A stretch of DNA of 33,277 nucleotides from positions 1 to 33,277 of the forward strand of contig JAICJM010000018.1 of the NCBI GenBank assembly GCA_025928435.1, read 5' to 3'. Source of the stretch: Thermoleophilia bacterium. GTDB taxonomy: Bacteria > Actinomycetota > Thermoleophilia > Gaiellales > JAICJC01. Under the pieces are notes generated by a model. The model had not been told where the DNA came from. It ran no database searches and was given only the letters and a program-made list of their open reading frames with translations. Shown one piece after another: positions 1-8,366 of the stretch. The position numbers and the translations under genes were made by a program. Within the stretch, counting starts at the first letter, position 1, and every line of letters begins with the position of its first letter.

Positions 1-1
1 C

Positions 2-2146
2 GCCTCCGACGGGTCGCTCGTGCCGGGATTCAGCGTCACCGCCGACAACCTCGTCCGCGCCCTCGTGCTCACGCCCACCCGGCTCTACATGGGCGGCAAC
101 TTCGCCACGGTCAACGGCACCTCCCAGAAGAGCCTGACCGCCGTCAACCCGACCACCGGCGCGTCCATCACCGGCGTCTACCACCCCACCTACCCGGTAC
201 TCGCCCTGTCGCCGGGCAGCACGCGGCTGTACGGCGGCGGCGGGGGCAGCGGCGGCAAGGCGCTCGCCGTCAGCCTCACCACCGGCGCCAAGGTCTGGGA
301 ACAGACGACCGACGGCAACGTGCAGGCCACCGCGGTCCTGAACGACGTCCCCTACTTCGGCGGCCACTTCTTCAAGTACAGGAGCACCGCCGTCAACCAG
401 CTCGTCCGCGCCAACGCCTCGACGGGCACGCTGGATACGACCTGGCTCCCGGCCGTGACCTCGGGGTTCCTGGGCGTCTTCGCGCTCGACGCCGAGGGCA
501 GCAACAAGCTCTACGTCGGCGGCGACTTCACCCGCGTCCAGGATCAGAAGCGGCTGAACTTCGCCTCGTTCACGGACGGCGCGGCGGCGGCCTCGGCCGA
601 CCTGTCGATCGCATTCTCCGGCGCCCCGGCGAGCGTGGACGTCGGCGAGGACGTGACCTTCACGGCGAACGTCGACAACGCCGGCCCTGACACCGCGCTC
701 GCGACGACCGTCACCGACGTCCTGCCCGCCGGGCTGACGTTCGAGAGCGCACCAGGCTGCACCTACGCCGACCCCAGCCACACCGTCACCTGCCCGATGG
801 GCGCCGTCAGCACCGCCGGCGGCTCGGTCACGATCACCGCCACGGCGACAGCCGCGGGCACGATCGCGAACACGGCGTCGGTCTCCTCGACGACGGCCGA
901 TCCCGACACCACGGACAACTCCTCCACCGCCACCACCACGGTCACGAGCGCCGGCGGCGCCGACCTCGGCGTGTCGACGTCCGTCCCGGCCAAGGTCGAC
1001 CAGGGGGCCGGCTTCACCTACACGCTCACGATCACGAACAGCGGGCCCAGCCCGGAGCCCGACGCGACGGTCACCGACGCGCTGCCGTCGAACTCCTCCC
1101 TCTCCGGCAGCGTCACCACCACCGCCGGGTCGTGCTCCGGGTCTGCGACCGTCACCTGCGACATCGGCCAGATGGCCCCGGGCGACTCGGAGACGGTCAC
1201 CATCCCGATGACGGCTCCCGGCACGCCGCAGACGCTGATCAACTCGGCCTCGGTGGCGGGAACGCAGTTCGACGCCGTGTCCGGCAACAACTCGTCGACC
1301 ACCTACGTCGGCGTCCGCGACCCGGGCGCCGCGGGCGACGCCACGCCGCCCGCCATGACCGGCATGACGATGCTCGACACGAACCAGGACGGCTTCGTCG
1401 ACCGGGTCACGGTCGCGTTCAACGAGCCGCTGGCCACCTGCGCCGCGCCCTGCACGGCCGGGTGGACGCTCTCGAACGTCCCCTCCGGCGGGTCGCTCCA
1501 GTCGGTGTCGACGAGCGGGAACACCGCCACGCTGGTGATCGGCGGCTGGACGGATCAGCCCGACACGAGCGTGACCCTGTTCAGGGTCGGCCTGGGGGCG
1601 GGGAACGAGATCCAGGATACGGGCGGGAACCGCGCCTCCTTCGCCGCGGCGGCGCCCGCGGACGGCGCCGGGCCGGTGCCGGTCGGGTTCCGGCACCAGC
1701 ACAACACGACCAACGGCACCTGCGCCGGGACGGTGAACACGGCGGGCGTCGCGGAGGACTGCGACGAGATCACGGCCGAGTGGAGCGAGCCGCTGCTGCC
1801 GTCCTCGATCCCGGCGACGACGACGATCACGATCACCGATCCGGCGGGGCCGGGCAACGACACGCTCACGATCGGGAGCTTCATCGCCGGCTCGCTGGAT
1901 CTGGGCAGCGACGGCTACGTGACCGCCGACGGGGCGAGCGCGAGCTGGTCGTCGTCGCTGCTCTCGTACTCGAGCGCCCAGGTGTCGCTGACGGCGCGGA
2001 TCCTGGGGACGTGCGCCGGCGCCGGCTGCGGCGCTCTCGGGACCGTGAAGAACGTCACGGTCACCTACACGCCGGCGCCGACGATCACCGACCCGGCCGG
2101 GAACCCCGCCGGCGGCTCGTTCACGAAGCTCCAGACGATGTTTTGA
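2..2146 (+). CDS. Secreted DUF11-repeat protein, 5' end outside window
   Basis: This is the C-terminal part of a large extracellular protein. The frame is open from base 2, so the GTG at 20 is probably internal. About the first 180 residues resemble the end of a delta-60/propeller-like repeat region, with repeated phrases such as LYMGGNFATVNG and LYVGGDFTRV. Two DUF11 (conserved repeat) domains follow at about residues 190-305 and 315-430, each starting ADL and carrying the N-x-GP signature (DNAGPD, TNSGPS). The last 270 residues contain two Ig-like/SwmB-like segments with calcium-type loops (DTNQDGFVD). DUF11 proteins are usually wall-associated or secreted adhesin-like proteins; that role is family inference. 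No C-terminal sorting motif is visible, and the protein ends in GGSFTKLQTMF. Confidence 0.85.
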   Translation, partial: ASDGSLVPGFSVTADNLVRALVLTPTRLYMGGNFATVNGTSQKSLTAVNPTTGASITGVYHPTYPVLALSPGSTRLYGGGGGSGGKALAVSLTTGAKVWEQTTDGNVQATAVLNDVPYFGGHFFKYRSTAVNQLVRANASTGTLDTTWLPAVTSGFLGVFALDAEGSNKLYVGGDFTRVQDQKRLNFASFTDGAAAASADLSIAFSGAPASVDVGEDVTFTANVDNAGPDTALATTVTDVLPAGLTFESAPGCTYADPSHTVTCPMGAVSTAGGSVTITATATAAGTIANTASVSSTTADPDTTDNSSTATTTVTSAGGADLGVSTSVPAKVDQGAGFTYTLTITNSGPSPEPDATVTDALPSNSSLSGSVTTTAGSCSGSATVTCDIGQMAPGDSETVTIPMTAPGTPQTLINSASVAGTQFDAVSGNNSSTTYVGVRDPGAAGDATPPAMTGMTMLDTNQDGFVDRVTVAFNEPLATCAAPCTAGWTLSNVPSGGSLQSVSTSGNTATLVIGGWTDQPDTSVTLFRVGLGAGNEIQDTGGNRASFAAAAPADGAGPVPVGFRHQHNTTNGTCAGTVNTAGVAEDCDEITAEWSEPLLPSSIPATTTITITDPAGPGNDTLTIGSFIAGSLDLGSDGYVTADGASASWSSSLLSYSSAQVSLTARILGTCAGAGCGALGTVKNVTVTYTPAPTITDPAGNPAGGSFTKLQTMF

Positions 2147-2147
2147 A

Positions 2148-2173
2148 CGTGGGGGAACCCATGGTTCCCCACG
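2148..2173. terminator. Hairpin after DUF11 gene
   Basis: An inverted repeat begins just after the stop codon: GTGGGGGAACC, a 3-nt loop, then GGTTCCCCAC, with one bulged G. There is no T-tract. It may be a terminator-like hairpin or a further member of the short palindromes seen nearby. Confidence 0.5.
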
Positions 2174-2252
2174 AGCCACCGCGCGTGCCACTTCGGCGAA
2201 GGGAACCTCGTCAGTACGTCAGGACTTCCCGTCCCAAAGAGACCTCGCCCGC

Positions 2253-2287
2253 ACCCGCCAAACGGGGTCTGACCCCTATTGGCGGGT
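2253..2287. repeat. Nested palindrome (GGGGTC-T-GACCCC core)
   Basis: A perfect 35-nt dyad. The outer arms are ACCCGCCAA and TTGGCGGGT, and the inner arms GGGGTC and GACCCC surround a single T. The last codons and the TAG stop of glpD (minus strand) lie inside it. The same architecture recurs at 5635-5666, so this is a dispersed REP-like element or a species-specific terminator cassette. Confidence 0.7.
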
Positions 2288-3865
2288 GAGGACGGTGCGG
2301 TAGCGCTCGCGGGCGGTCGCGTCGTCGGGCGCGTCCTCGGCGGCGGCCTCGGCGTCGCGCAGGCGCAGGTAGCGGGCGAGCTCGTCCGCCGCCCGCGCGT
2401 CCGGCCAACCCAGGGCCGAAGCGACGAACGGGGCGATCGCGGCGGCGGCGGCCCGGCCGCGGTCGGGCACCTCGATCGAGACGCGCAGCCGGCGGGTGAG
2501 GACGTCGTCCAGGTCGAGCGCGCCCTCGTGGGTGCAGGCGTGGACCGCGTCGGCGGCGCGGTGGCGGGTGCCGGCAATCGGCCCGGCCAGGGCGGCGTCG
2601 GCGGCGGCGATGGCGTCGACCTCGCCGGCGGCGTCGACGAGCGGCACGTCGTGCGTGCGCGAGGGTGGGGCGCCTCCCAGGTCGCGGGCGGCCGCATCGA
2701 CCGCGTCGCGGGCCATGACCCGGTAGGTCGTGTATTTGCCGCCGGCGATCGCGGTCAGGCCCGGCAACGGGGCGAAGAGGCGGTGCTCGCGGGAGAGTCG
2801 GGTCGTGGACGCCGCGCTTTCCGCGGCCACCAGCGGCCGCAGGCCGGCGTAGACGCCGCAGATCTCCGCCTTCTCGATCGGCCGCACAAGCACGCTGTTC
2901 ACCTTGGCGAGCACGTACTCGACATCCGCCCGGTTGGCCACGGGCGCATCCGCCCCGCCGTCCCAGTCGGTGTCGGTGTCTCCCAGGAGCCAGTGATCCT
3001 CGCCCCAGGGGATGGCATGGAAGATGCTCTTCTCGGTGCGCATGAAAAGCCCCGTGCGCATCGGGATGGCGGCTCGGGGGACGAGCAGGTGGATGCCCTT
3101 CGACGGCCGCAGGGCGCTGTGCGGGATGCCCGTCGCCAGCTCGAGCACTTGGTCGGTGGCGACGCCGACGGCGACGACGGTGTGGCGGGCGCGGACGTCG
3201 AGCTCCCCGCCGCCGAGCCCGTCGCGGACGCGGGCCCCCACGACGCGGCCCTCCTCGTCGCGTGCGAACGCCGTGACCGTCGCGCGAGTCGCGATCGCCG
3301 CCCCGTGCCCCGCGGCCGTGCGCGCGACGTGCACGGCGAAGCGGGCATCGTCCTCCTGGGCGTCGTGGAACCGCACCGCGCCGACGAGCGAGTCGGGGCG
3401 CAGCGCCGGTGCGGAGCGCAGGGCGGCCCGCTTGGAGAGGTGCCGCGACCGGGGCAGGTGGCGGGTGCCGCCCATCGAGTCGTAGAGCAGGAGCCCGGCG
3501 CCGAGGTACGGCCGCTCCCACACCCGGTGCCGCAGCGGGAAGAGGAAGGGCACCGGCCGCACCAGGTGCGGGGCGAGCTTCGTCAGGAGCAGGCGGCGCT
3601 CGCGCAGCGCCTCGCGGACGAGGCCGAAGTCGAGCATCTCCAGGTAGCGCAGCCCGCCGTGGATGAGCTTGCTCGAGCGGCTCGACGTCCCCCAGGCGAT
3701 GTCGTGGGCCTCGACCAGGGCGACCGAGAGGCCGCGGGTGGCCGCGTCGAGCGCGATGCCGACTCCCGTGATCCCGCCGCCGACGACGAGCAGGTCGAAT
3801 CGCTCGGCCCGCAGTCGCTCGAGCGCCGTAGTGCGGGCGGCCGGCCCCAGCGCCGCCTCGCTCAT
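2276..3865 (-). CDS. glpD: FAD-dependent glycerol-3-phosphate dehydrogenase
   Basis: Oxidises sn-glycerol 3-phosphate to dihydroxyacetone phosphate, passing electrons through FAD to the membrane quinone pool. The 529 residues match the usual length of the family. An N-terminal dinucleotide-binding motif (VVGGGITGVGIALDAATRG) is followed by the family signature SSKLIHGGLRYLE. The GGKYTTYR segment near residue 390 precedes a DAO_C-type C-terminal domain. The ATG overlaps the glpK stop as ATGA, so translation is coupled and glycerol kinase feeds its product directly into this enzyme. The final residues (TRQ) and the stop codon come from the palindrome at 2253-2287, suggesting that the insertion of that element reshaped the 3' end. 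Confidence 0.93.
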   Translation of the reverse strand: MSEAALGPAARTTALERLRAERFDLLVVGGGITGVGIALDAATRGLSVALVEAHDIAWGTSSRSSKLIHGGLRYLEMLDFGLVREALRERRLLLTKLAPHLVRPVPFLFPLRHRVWERPYLGAGLLLYDSMGGTRHLPRSRHLSKRAALRSAPALRPDSLVGAVRFHDAQEDDARFAVHVARTAAGHGAAIATRATVTAFARDEEGRVVGARVRDGLGGGELDVRARHTVVAVGVATDQVLELATGIPHSALRPSKGIHLLVPRAAIPMRTGLFMRTEKSIFHAIPWGEDHWLLGDTDTDWDGGADAPVANRADVEYVLAKVNSVLVRPIEKAEICGVYAGLRPLVAAESAASTTRLSREHRLFAPLPGLTAIAGGKYTTYRVMARDAVDAAARDLGGAPPSRTHDVPLVDAAGEVDAIAAADAALAGPIAGTRHRAADAVHACTHEGALDLDDVLTRRLRVSIEVPDRGRAAAAAIAPFVASALGWPDARAADELARYLRLRDAEAAAEDAPDDATARERYRTVLTRQ

Positions 3866-5328
3866 CCCGCCTCCGGGTGCATGTGCACCTCGAGCGCCTC
3901 GCGCCAGCGCGCGCGCTCGCGCTCCCGCCCGGCGGCGTCGAGCGCCGGCTCCACCCGGTGCGCGACGGCGTGCCCGCCGGCGTCGGCATCCAACACGCCG
4001 GCGGACGCGGCAACGAGTTCCGCGATCCCGCGCGCCGTCGCCTCGAGGTCGGCCGCCACCTCGAGCACCCGGCCGGAGAGGTCGGCGATCGCCTGCAGCA
4101 GCGCCCGGTCGGCCGCCAGCCCGCCGCCCACGCGCAGAACGTCGATGCCGCCCGACGCCTCCTGGGCGGCCAGCGCATCGGCGACCTGGTGGGCCACGCC
4201 GGCGGCCCAGGCGGCGGCCAGGTCGTCCGCCGTCGTGGCGCTGCTCGCCCCGAGCACGGTCACGCGGTCGGCGCCGTGCCAGTGCGGCGTCCCCAGGCCG
4301 GCGGGCGCGGGCACGACGACGGGGTGCGGCCGGCGCCAATCCGGGGCACGCGTGCGCCAATTGGCGTCGACGAGGCCGCTCGCGCGAAGCACGCCGAGGG
4401 CGTTGCCGGCGTTGGCGCCAAAGGCCTCGAGCGCGTAGGTGCGGCCCTCGCGGGCCGTCTGCCAGGCGACCGTCGCCAGGACGCCGGCGGGCGGGTCGGG
4501 CCGCTCGCCGCCGGCGTTCATCCACACGAACGCGCCCGTGCCGAGGGTGAGCGCCGCCATCCGGGGAGCGGTGCACCCCTGGCCGTACAGAGCGGACTGC
4601 TGGTCGCCGAGCATGGCCGCGATCGGCGCCTCGAATCCGGCCGCCTCCGCGGCGGTGACGAGGCCCGAGCCATCGGAGTCGCGCACCTGCGGGAGCAGCG
4701 CCCCTGGGACGCCGAACAGGTCGAGCAGCCCGTCGTCCCACGCGGTCGAGCCGATGTCGAGCAGGAGGCTGCGGCAGGCGTTCGAGGGCTCGGAGACGTG
4801 GCCGGCCCCGGCGCAGAGGTGCCACGCCAGCCAGCAGGCGACGTCGCCGAAGGCGAGCTCGCCCGCCTCGGCCCGCGCGAGCAGGGCCGGGTCGCGGCCG
4901 AAGAGCCAGGCGAGCTTCGGCGCCGAGAAGGTGGGGTCGAGCGCGAGTCCCGTGACGGCCGCGATCCGCTCCGCCGCCGGCTCGGCGGCAAGCGCCCGGC
5001 AGAGCTCCTCGGCCCGCTGATCCTGCCACGAGATGAGCGGCGTGACGGCGCGCCCGGAGTCGCGCTCCCACAGCACGAACGTCTCGGTCTGGTCTGCGAT
5101 GCCGACCGCGGCCACCTCGCCGCCGCCGCCGGCGCGGGCCTCGGCGATCGCCCCCAGGGCACCGGCGAGGACCGCGTCCGGGTCGTGCTCGACCATGCCC
5201 GGTCCGGGGCGGGCCGTCTCGACCGCCGAGACCGCCGCGGCGACCGGGCGCAGCCGCGCGTCGTAGGCGATACAGCGGGTGCTCGAGCTGCCCTGGTCGA
5301 GGGCGAGGATGACGGACGGCGCGGCCAC
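3862..5328 (-). CDS. glpK: Glycerol kinase (FGGY family)
   Basis: Phosphorylates glycerol to glycerol 3-phosphate with ATP in the cytoplasm. The 488 residues show both FGGY halves: the N-terminal phosphate loop ILALDQGSSSTR, the substrate-region motif MVEHDP, and MLGDQQSALYGQ, whose Asp is the expected catalytic base. The C-terminal half has LGTGAFVWMN and VLRVGGGLAADRALLQ. It is somewhat divergent from the E. coli enzyme, so another polyol substrate is possible, but pairing with glpD makes glycerol most likely. The GTG at 5328 was chosen because the N-terminus aligns with the family there and a TACGGT box ends 6 nt upstream. There is no Shine-Dalgarno sequence, consistent with a leaderless mRNA. 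Confidence 0.88.
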   Translation of the reverse strand: MAAPSVILALDQGSSSTRCIAYDARLRPVAAAVSAVETARPGPGMVEHDPDAVLAGALGAIAEARAGGGGEVAAVGIADQTETFVLWERDSGRAVTPLISWQDQRAEELCRALAAEPAAERIAAVTGLALDPTFSAPKLAWLFGRDPALLARAEAGELAFGDVACWLAWHLCAGAGHVSEPSNACRSLLLDIGSTAWDDGLLDLFGVPGALLPQVRDSDGSGLVTAAEAAGFEAPIAAMLGDQQSALYGQGCTAPRMAALTLGTGAFVWMNAGGERPDPPAGVLATVAWQTAREGRTYALEAFGANAGNALGVLRASGLVDANWRTRAPDWRRPHPVVVPAPAGLGTPHWHGADRVTVLGASSATTADDLAAAWAAGVAHQVADALAAQEASGGIDVLRVGGGLAADRALLQAIADLSGRVLEVAADLEATARGIAELVAASAGVLDADAGGHAVAHRVEPALDAAGRERERARWREALEVHMHPEAG

Positions 5329-5334
5329 GCGCGG

Positions 5335-5340
5335 ACCGTA
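5335..5340 (-). promoter_or_regulatory. Candidate -10 box, leaderless glpK promoter
   Basis: TACGGT on the minus strand ends exactly 6 nt before the glpK GTG. This matches a TANNNT box placed so that transcription would start at the start codon. No clear -35 is visible. Confidence 0.45.
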
Positions 5341-5345
5341 ACGGG

Positions 5346-5575
5346 TCAGCCCCGCACGCGCAGATGCTCCGGGTCGTAGAGGACGTCGGCGGGGCGATGT
5401 TGCGCCGGACGGTGAACCCGTAGGCGCAGCTGCGCGCCCGCCCGACGGTGCGGCCGTCGGCCAGCCCCGCCTCGCCCCCGTACAGGGGCAGGTAGTCCTC
5501 GCCGCCGAGGACCAGCGTGCGCAGCGCGCGCGTGCGGCCGAGGATGCTCGCGCCGGCGAGCGCGTCGCCGGGAAT
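5346..5575 (-). pseudogene. Remnant of GcvT-domain oxidoreductase C-terminus
   Basis: No intact frame, but two adjacent frames together read like the end of a GcvT/aminomethyltransferase-fold protein, as found at the C-terminus of sarcosine or dimethylglycine dehydrogenase-like FAD enzymes. One frame (about 5400-5575) gives DYLPLYGGEAGLADGR and then RSCAYGFTVRRNIA. After a frame change near 5395 the typical terminal peptide DVLYDPEHLRVRG and a stop at 5346-5348 follow. Family members normally carry roughly 25 more residues between these two parts, so an internal deletion is inferred. The upstream part of the gene is gone, and the remnant begins right beside the GGGGACAGTCCCC repeats. The stop lies 17 nt from glpK, suggesting a former operon. 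Confidence 0.65.
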
Positions 5576-5576
5576 C

Positions 5577-5606
5577 GGGGACAGTCCCCAAACGGGGACA
5601 GTCCCC
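5577..5606. repeat. Tandem GGGGACAGTCCCC palindromes
   Basis: Two identical 13-nt palindromes (GGGGAC-A-GTCCCC) at 5577-5589 and 5594-5606 are separated by AAAC. They sit exactly where the upstream GcvT-like pseudogene loses its coding sequence. The core resembles the GGGGTC-T-GACCCC core of the other two elements in this region. Confidence 0.75.
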
Positions 5607-5634
5607 CTGCTCGAGGTGCAACAAAACCGTCACG

Positions 5635-5666
5635 CCCGCCGTTCGGGGTCTGACCCGGTAGGCGGG
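5635..5666. repeat. Second nested palindrome, same design as 2253-2287
   Basis: Outer arms CCCGCC and GGCGGG enclose an inner GGGTC-T-GACCC core with matching spacing and the same TA before the right arm. It directly abuts the TAA stop of the sensor kinase gene, as the first copy abuts or overlaps the stop of glpD. It could be a REP-like element or a terminator. Confidence 0.65.
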
Positions 5667-6920
5667 TTACCCCGCGCGCACGTCGCCCTGGCGGTGGATC
5701 GGGATGCTGAAGCGCACCGATGTCCCGCCGCCCGGGGCCGACTCGATCGCGAACGTGCCGCCGGCGACGCGGACGCGCTCGACGGTCGCGTCCAGGCCGA
5801 GGTGGAGGCGCATGCCGCGCCGACCGGTCGCGCGCTCGATCCCGCCGGCGTCGAACCCGACGCCGTCGTCGCGCAGGGTGCAGACGACGGCGGAGCGCTC
5901 CTCGCGCAGGTCGAGCTCGACCGTCTGCGCGCGCGCGTGCTTGCGGACGTTGGCCATCAGATCGCGGACCGTCCGGTAGGTGAGGATCTCGATCTCGGGC
6001 GAGTAGCGGCGCAGCGACACCTCGACCCGGCGCTCCAGCCCGCACTCGGCCGCGACCTCGTCCACGAGATCGGCGACCGCGGGCCCGAGGCCCTGGGCGT
6101 CCAGCAGCGGGGGCCGCAGCTCGAAGCTCATCCGGCGCACGCGGTCGACGGCCTCCGACAGCGTCGCCCGCGCCCGGGCCATGCTCTCGAGCGCGCCGCC
6201 CGGGTCGTCGCGGTCGATGGTCGCCTGGCAGGCATCCATGCCGACGAGCGCCGCCACCATCACCTGCACGGTGTCGTCATGCAGCTCGACGGCGATCCGC
6301 TGCCGCTCGGCCTCCTCGGCCCGCAGCATCGAGCCGAGCAGGGAGCGGCGCCGCTTCTCGCTCACCTCGAGCGCCCGTTGGGTGCGAAGCGCGCTCGAGC
6401 GGGCCGCCTCGGCGTCGCGGCGGCTCTCGCGCTCGGCGACGAGCAGGCGCTCGCGCTCGACCGCGTACTGGACGGCGCGGGCCACCAGATCGCGGCTGGC
6501 CTGCCCCTTGAGCAGGTAGTCGCTCGCCCCGGCGCCGAGCGCCTCGAGGGCGAGCTCCTCGTCGTTGCGGGCCGCCAGCACGAGGATGGGCAGGTCGGAG
6601 GCGCCCGCTCGCAGGCGGCCGAGCGTCTCGAGGCCGCTTCCGTCGGGCAGCGTGAGATCGACCAGCATGGCGTCGGTGGGCGCGGTGGCGAGGTGCGCGA
6701 GCGCCGTGCTCAGCCGTCCGGCGACGGCAACCTCGAACCCCGCCCCGAACTCATGCAGCTGGCGCTGCAGCTGGCGGGCGGCGACCTCGTCGGAGTCGAC
6801 GAGCAGCAGCCGCACCCGTCCGGCGGCCGCGTCGCCAACCTCGCCGATCCGGCGCGCGGAAACCACCGGATCGCGCGCCGGCAGCGGAGACCTGGCGTCT
6901 TCGGTGGTCGTACCGCTCAC
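5667..6920 (-). CDS. Response-regulator receiver / NarL-type histidine kinase hybrid
   Basis: A cytoplasmic signalling protein of 417 residues. An N-terminal receiver domain (about 35-150) has an acidic pair in LLLVDSDE, the phospho-accepting Asp in MLVDLTLPDGSG and the conserved Lys in YLLKG. A coiled linker follows (about 150-205). The HisKA_3 dimerisation domain carries the H-box ERQRIAVELHDD (His near 218), and a HATPase_c domain has an N-box (DLMANVRKHA) and G-boxes (DDGVGFD, GGGTSVRFSIP). No membrane segment or sensor domain is present, so input probably comes by phosphotransfer to the receiver from another kinase. No partner DNA-binding regulator is adjacent. The start is a GTG; a TAGCAT box ends 9 nt upstream of it. 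Confidence 0.9.
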   Translation of the reverse strand: MSGTTTEDARSPLPARDPVVSARRIGEVGDAAAGRVRLLLVDSDEVAARQLQRQLHEFGAGFEVAVAGRLSTALAHLATAPTDAMLVDLTLPDGSGLETLGRLRAGASDLPILVLAARNDEELALEALGAGASDYLLKGQASRDLVARAVQYAVERERLLVAERESRRDAEAARSSALRTQRALEVSEKRRRSLLGSMLRAEEAERQRIAVELHDDTVQVMVAALVGMDACQATIDRDDPGGALESMARARATLSEAVDRVRRMSFELRPPLLDAQGLGPAVADLVDEVAAECGLERRVEVSLRRYSPEIEILTYRTVRDLMANVRKHARAQTVELDLREERSAVVCTLRDDGVGFDAGGIERATGRRGMRLHLGLDATVERVRVAGGTFAIESAPGGGTSVRFSIPIHRQGDVRAG

Positions 6921-7062
6921 TGGTCGAAGATGCTAGATCGCCTCGCGGACGCCGACCCTCCCCGAAACGGCGTACACGGCCTCCGCCGACCGGGGGGTTT
7001 TTCCAGAGATTTCCGGTCGCAGGGCATGCGGCTCGCGCCGGGGCCCGGATCAGCAAGCATCC

Positions 7063-8349
7063 GTGCGGATGCTCCGGCAGGGAACCCGCATCGTCACCGT
7101 CATGGTGCTCGTCGAGATCCTCACCAGCCTCGCGCTGGGGGCGACGGCGACCGCCATCGGGTGGCAGGCATACGCCCGCCGGCACGATCCGCTCGTGCTC
7201 GGGCTGCTCGGCCTGGCGGAGTTCGTGCCGGCGGTGCTGCTCGCGCTGCCGGCGGGGCACGTGATCGACCACCACGACCGCCGCCTCGTCGCCGGGCTCG
7301 GGCTCGTCTGGGGGACGGCGATCGCGGTCGTGCTCGCGATCGACGCCGCCGCGGGAGACACCGCGGTGTGGCCGCTCTACCTGCTCGCATTCGGGTGGGG
7401 CATCGGCAACGCGTTCGTCGGCCCCACGCTGGGGCCGCTGCTGGCCGCCGGCGTGGCCGCGGAGAACCTGTCCCAGACCTTCGCGATGGTGACATCCGCG
7501 GGCCAGGCGGCGATGATCGCCGGGCCGGCGGTCGGCGGCATCACGCAGACGATCGGGGCGCCGGCGCCGTACCTGTTCGCGGCCGCCTTTTCCGGAGCGG
7601 GGGCGATCCTGCTGCCCGTCGTCCCGCGGGCGATCGGCGTCGCCCATGTCGGCGACCACGAGCCGCAGCTCGCGGACGTGCTCGACGGCGTGCGCCTGAT
7701 CTTCCACACCCGCCCCCTGCTCGGCGCCATTTCGCTCGACCTGATGGCGGTGCTGTTCGGGGGCGCGACGGCGCTACTGCCGGTGTTCGCGCGCGACATC
7801 CTGCACGTCGGCGCGACCGGGAACGGGATCCTGCGGGCCGCGCCGGGCGTCGGCGCCGTCGTCGTCGGCGCGCTCATCTCGGCCCGGCCGCTGCGCCGGC
7901 GCGTGGGCGAGACGCTCTTCGCGGTGGTCGCGCTGTTCGGCGTGTTCACGATCGTGTTCGGGGTCTCGCGCAGCTTCGTCCTGTCGCTCTTCGCCCTGGC
8001 GGCCCTGGCGGGGGCGGACATGGTCAGCATGGTGGTGCGCAGCACGCTCTCGCCGCTCCTGACGCCGCCCGCGCTGCGAGGGCGGGTGAGCGCGGTCGAG
8101 CGGGTCTTCATCGGCGCGTCGAACGAGCTCGGCGCGTTCGAGTCGGGTGCGGCGGCGGCGATCCTCGGCGCGGTGCCGGCCGTCATCCTGGGCGGCGCGG
8201 CGTCGGTCGCGGTCGCCGTCGTGTGGGCGTGGCGCTTCCCGGAGCTGCGCCGGATCGACCGCTTCGACGACCTCGGCCCCGAGGCGGCCTCGGAGGCCCT
8301 GCTACGGATGAGGACGGCCCCCGCCCCCGACGGGAGCCGTCCTTCGTGA
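7063..8349 (+). CDS. MFS exporter, EntS-like
   Basis: An inner-membrane permease of 428 residues with about 12 hydrophobic segments. It belongs to the MFS_3 (enterobactin exporter EntS-like) group, judged by the cytoplasmic loop HVIDHHDRRLV between TM2 and TM3 and the TSAGQAAMIAGPAVGG segment. These transporters export small molecules such as siderophores or drugs; the substrate here is unknown. The start is uncertain: GTG 7063 or ATG 7069, neither with a Shine-Dalgarno sequence. The N-terminus is short, with TM1 beginning almost at once. It diverges from the sensor kinase across 142 nt and converges on the RCC1 gene with 17 nt between the stops. In that 142-nt gap nothing beyond a possible TAGCAT box was seen. 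Confidence 0.82.
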   Translation: MRMLRQGTRIVTVMVLVEILTSLALGATATAIGWQAYARRHDPLVLGLLGLAEFVPAVLLALPAGHVIDHHDRRLVAGLGLVWGTAIAVVLAIDAAAGDTAVWPLYLLAFGWGIGNAFVGPTLGPLLAAGVAAENLSQTFAMVTSAGQAAMIAGPAVGGITQTIGAPAPYLFAAAFSGAGAILLPVVPRAIGVAHVGDHEPQLADVLDGVRLIFHTRPLLGAISLDLMAVLFGGATALLPVFARDILHVGATGNGILRAAPGVGAVVVGALISARPLRRRVGETLFAVVALFGVFTIVFGVSRSFVLSLFALAALAGADMVSMVVRSTLSPLLTPPALRGRVSAVERVFIGASNELGAFESGAAAAILGAVPAVILGGAASVAVAVVWAWRFPELRRIDRFDDLGPEAASEALLRMRTAPAPDGSRPS

Positions 8350-8366
8350 GCAACCCCCTCCGGGCG

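Noticed and set aside
1132..2289. Long alternative-frame open frame over the DUF11 gene
   Set aside because: Arg/Gly/His-rich translation typical of a shadow frame in GC-rich DNA; the DUF11 frame carries the domains.
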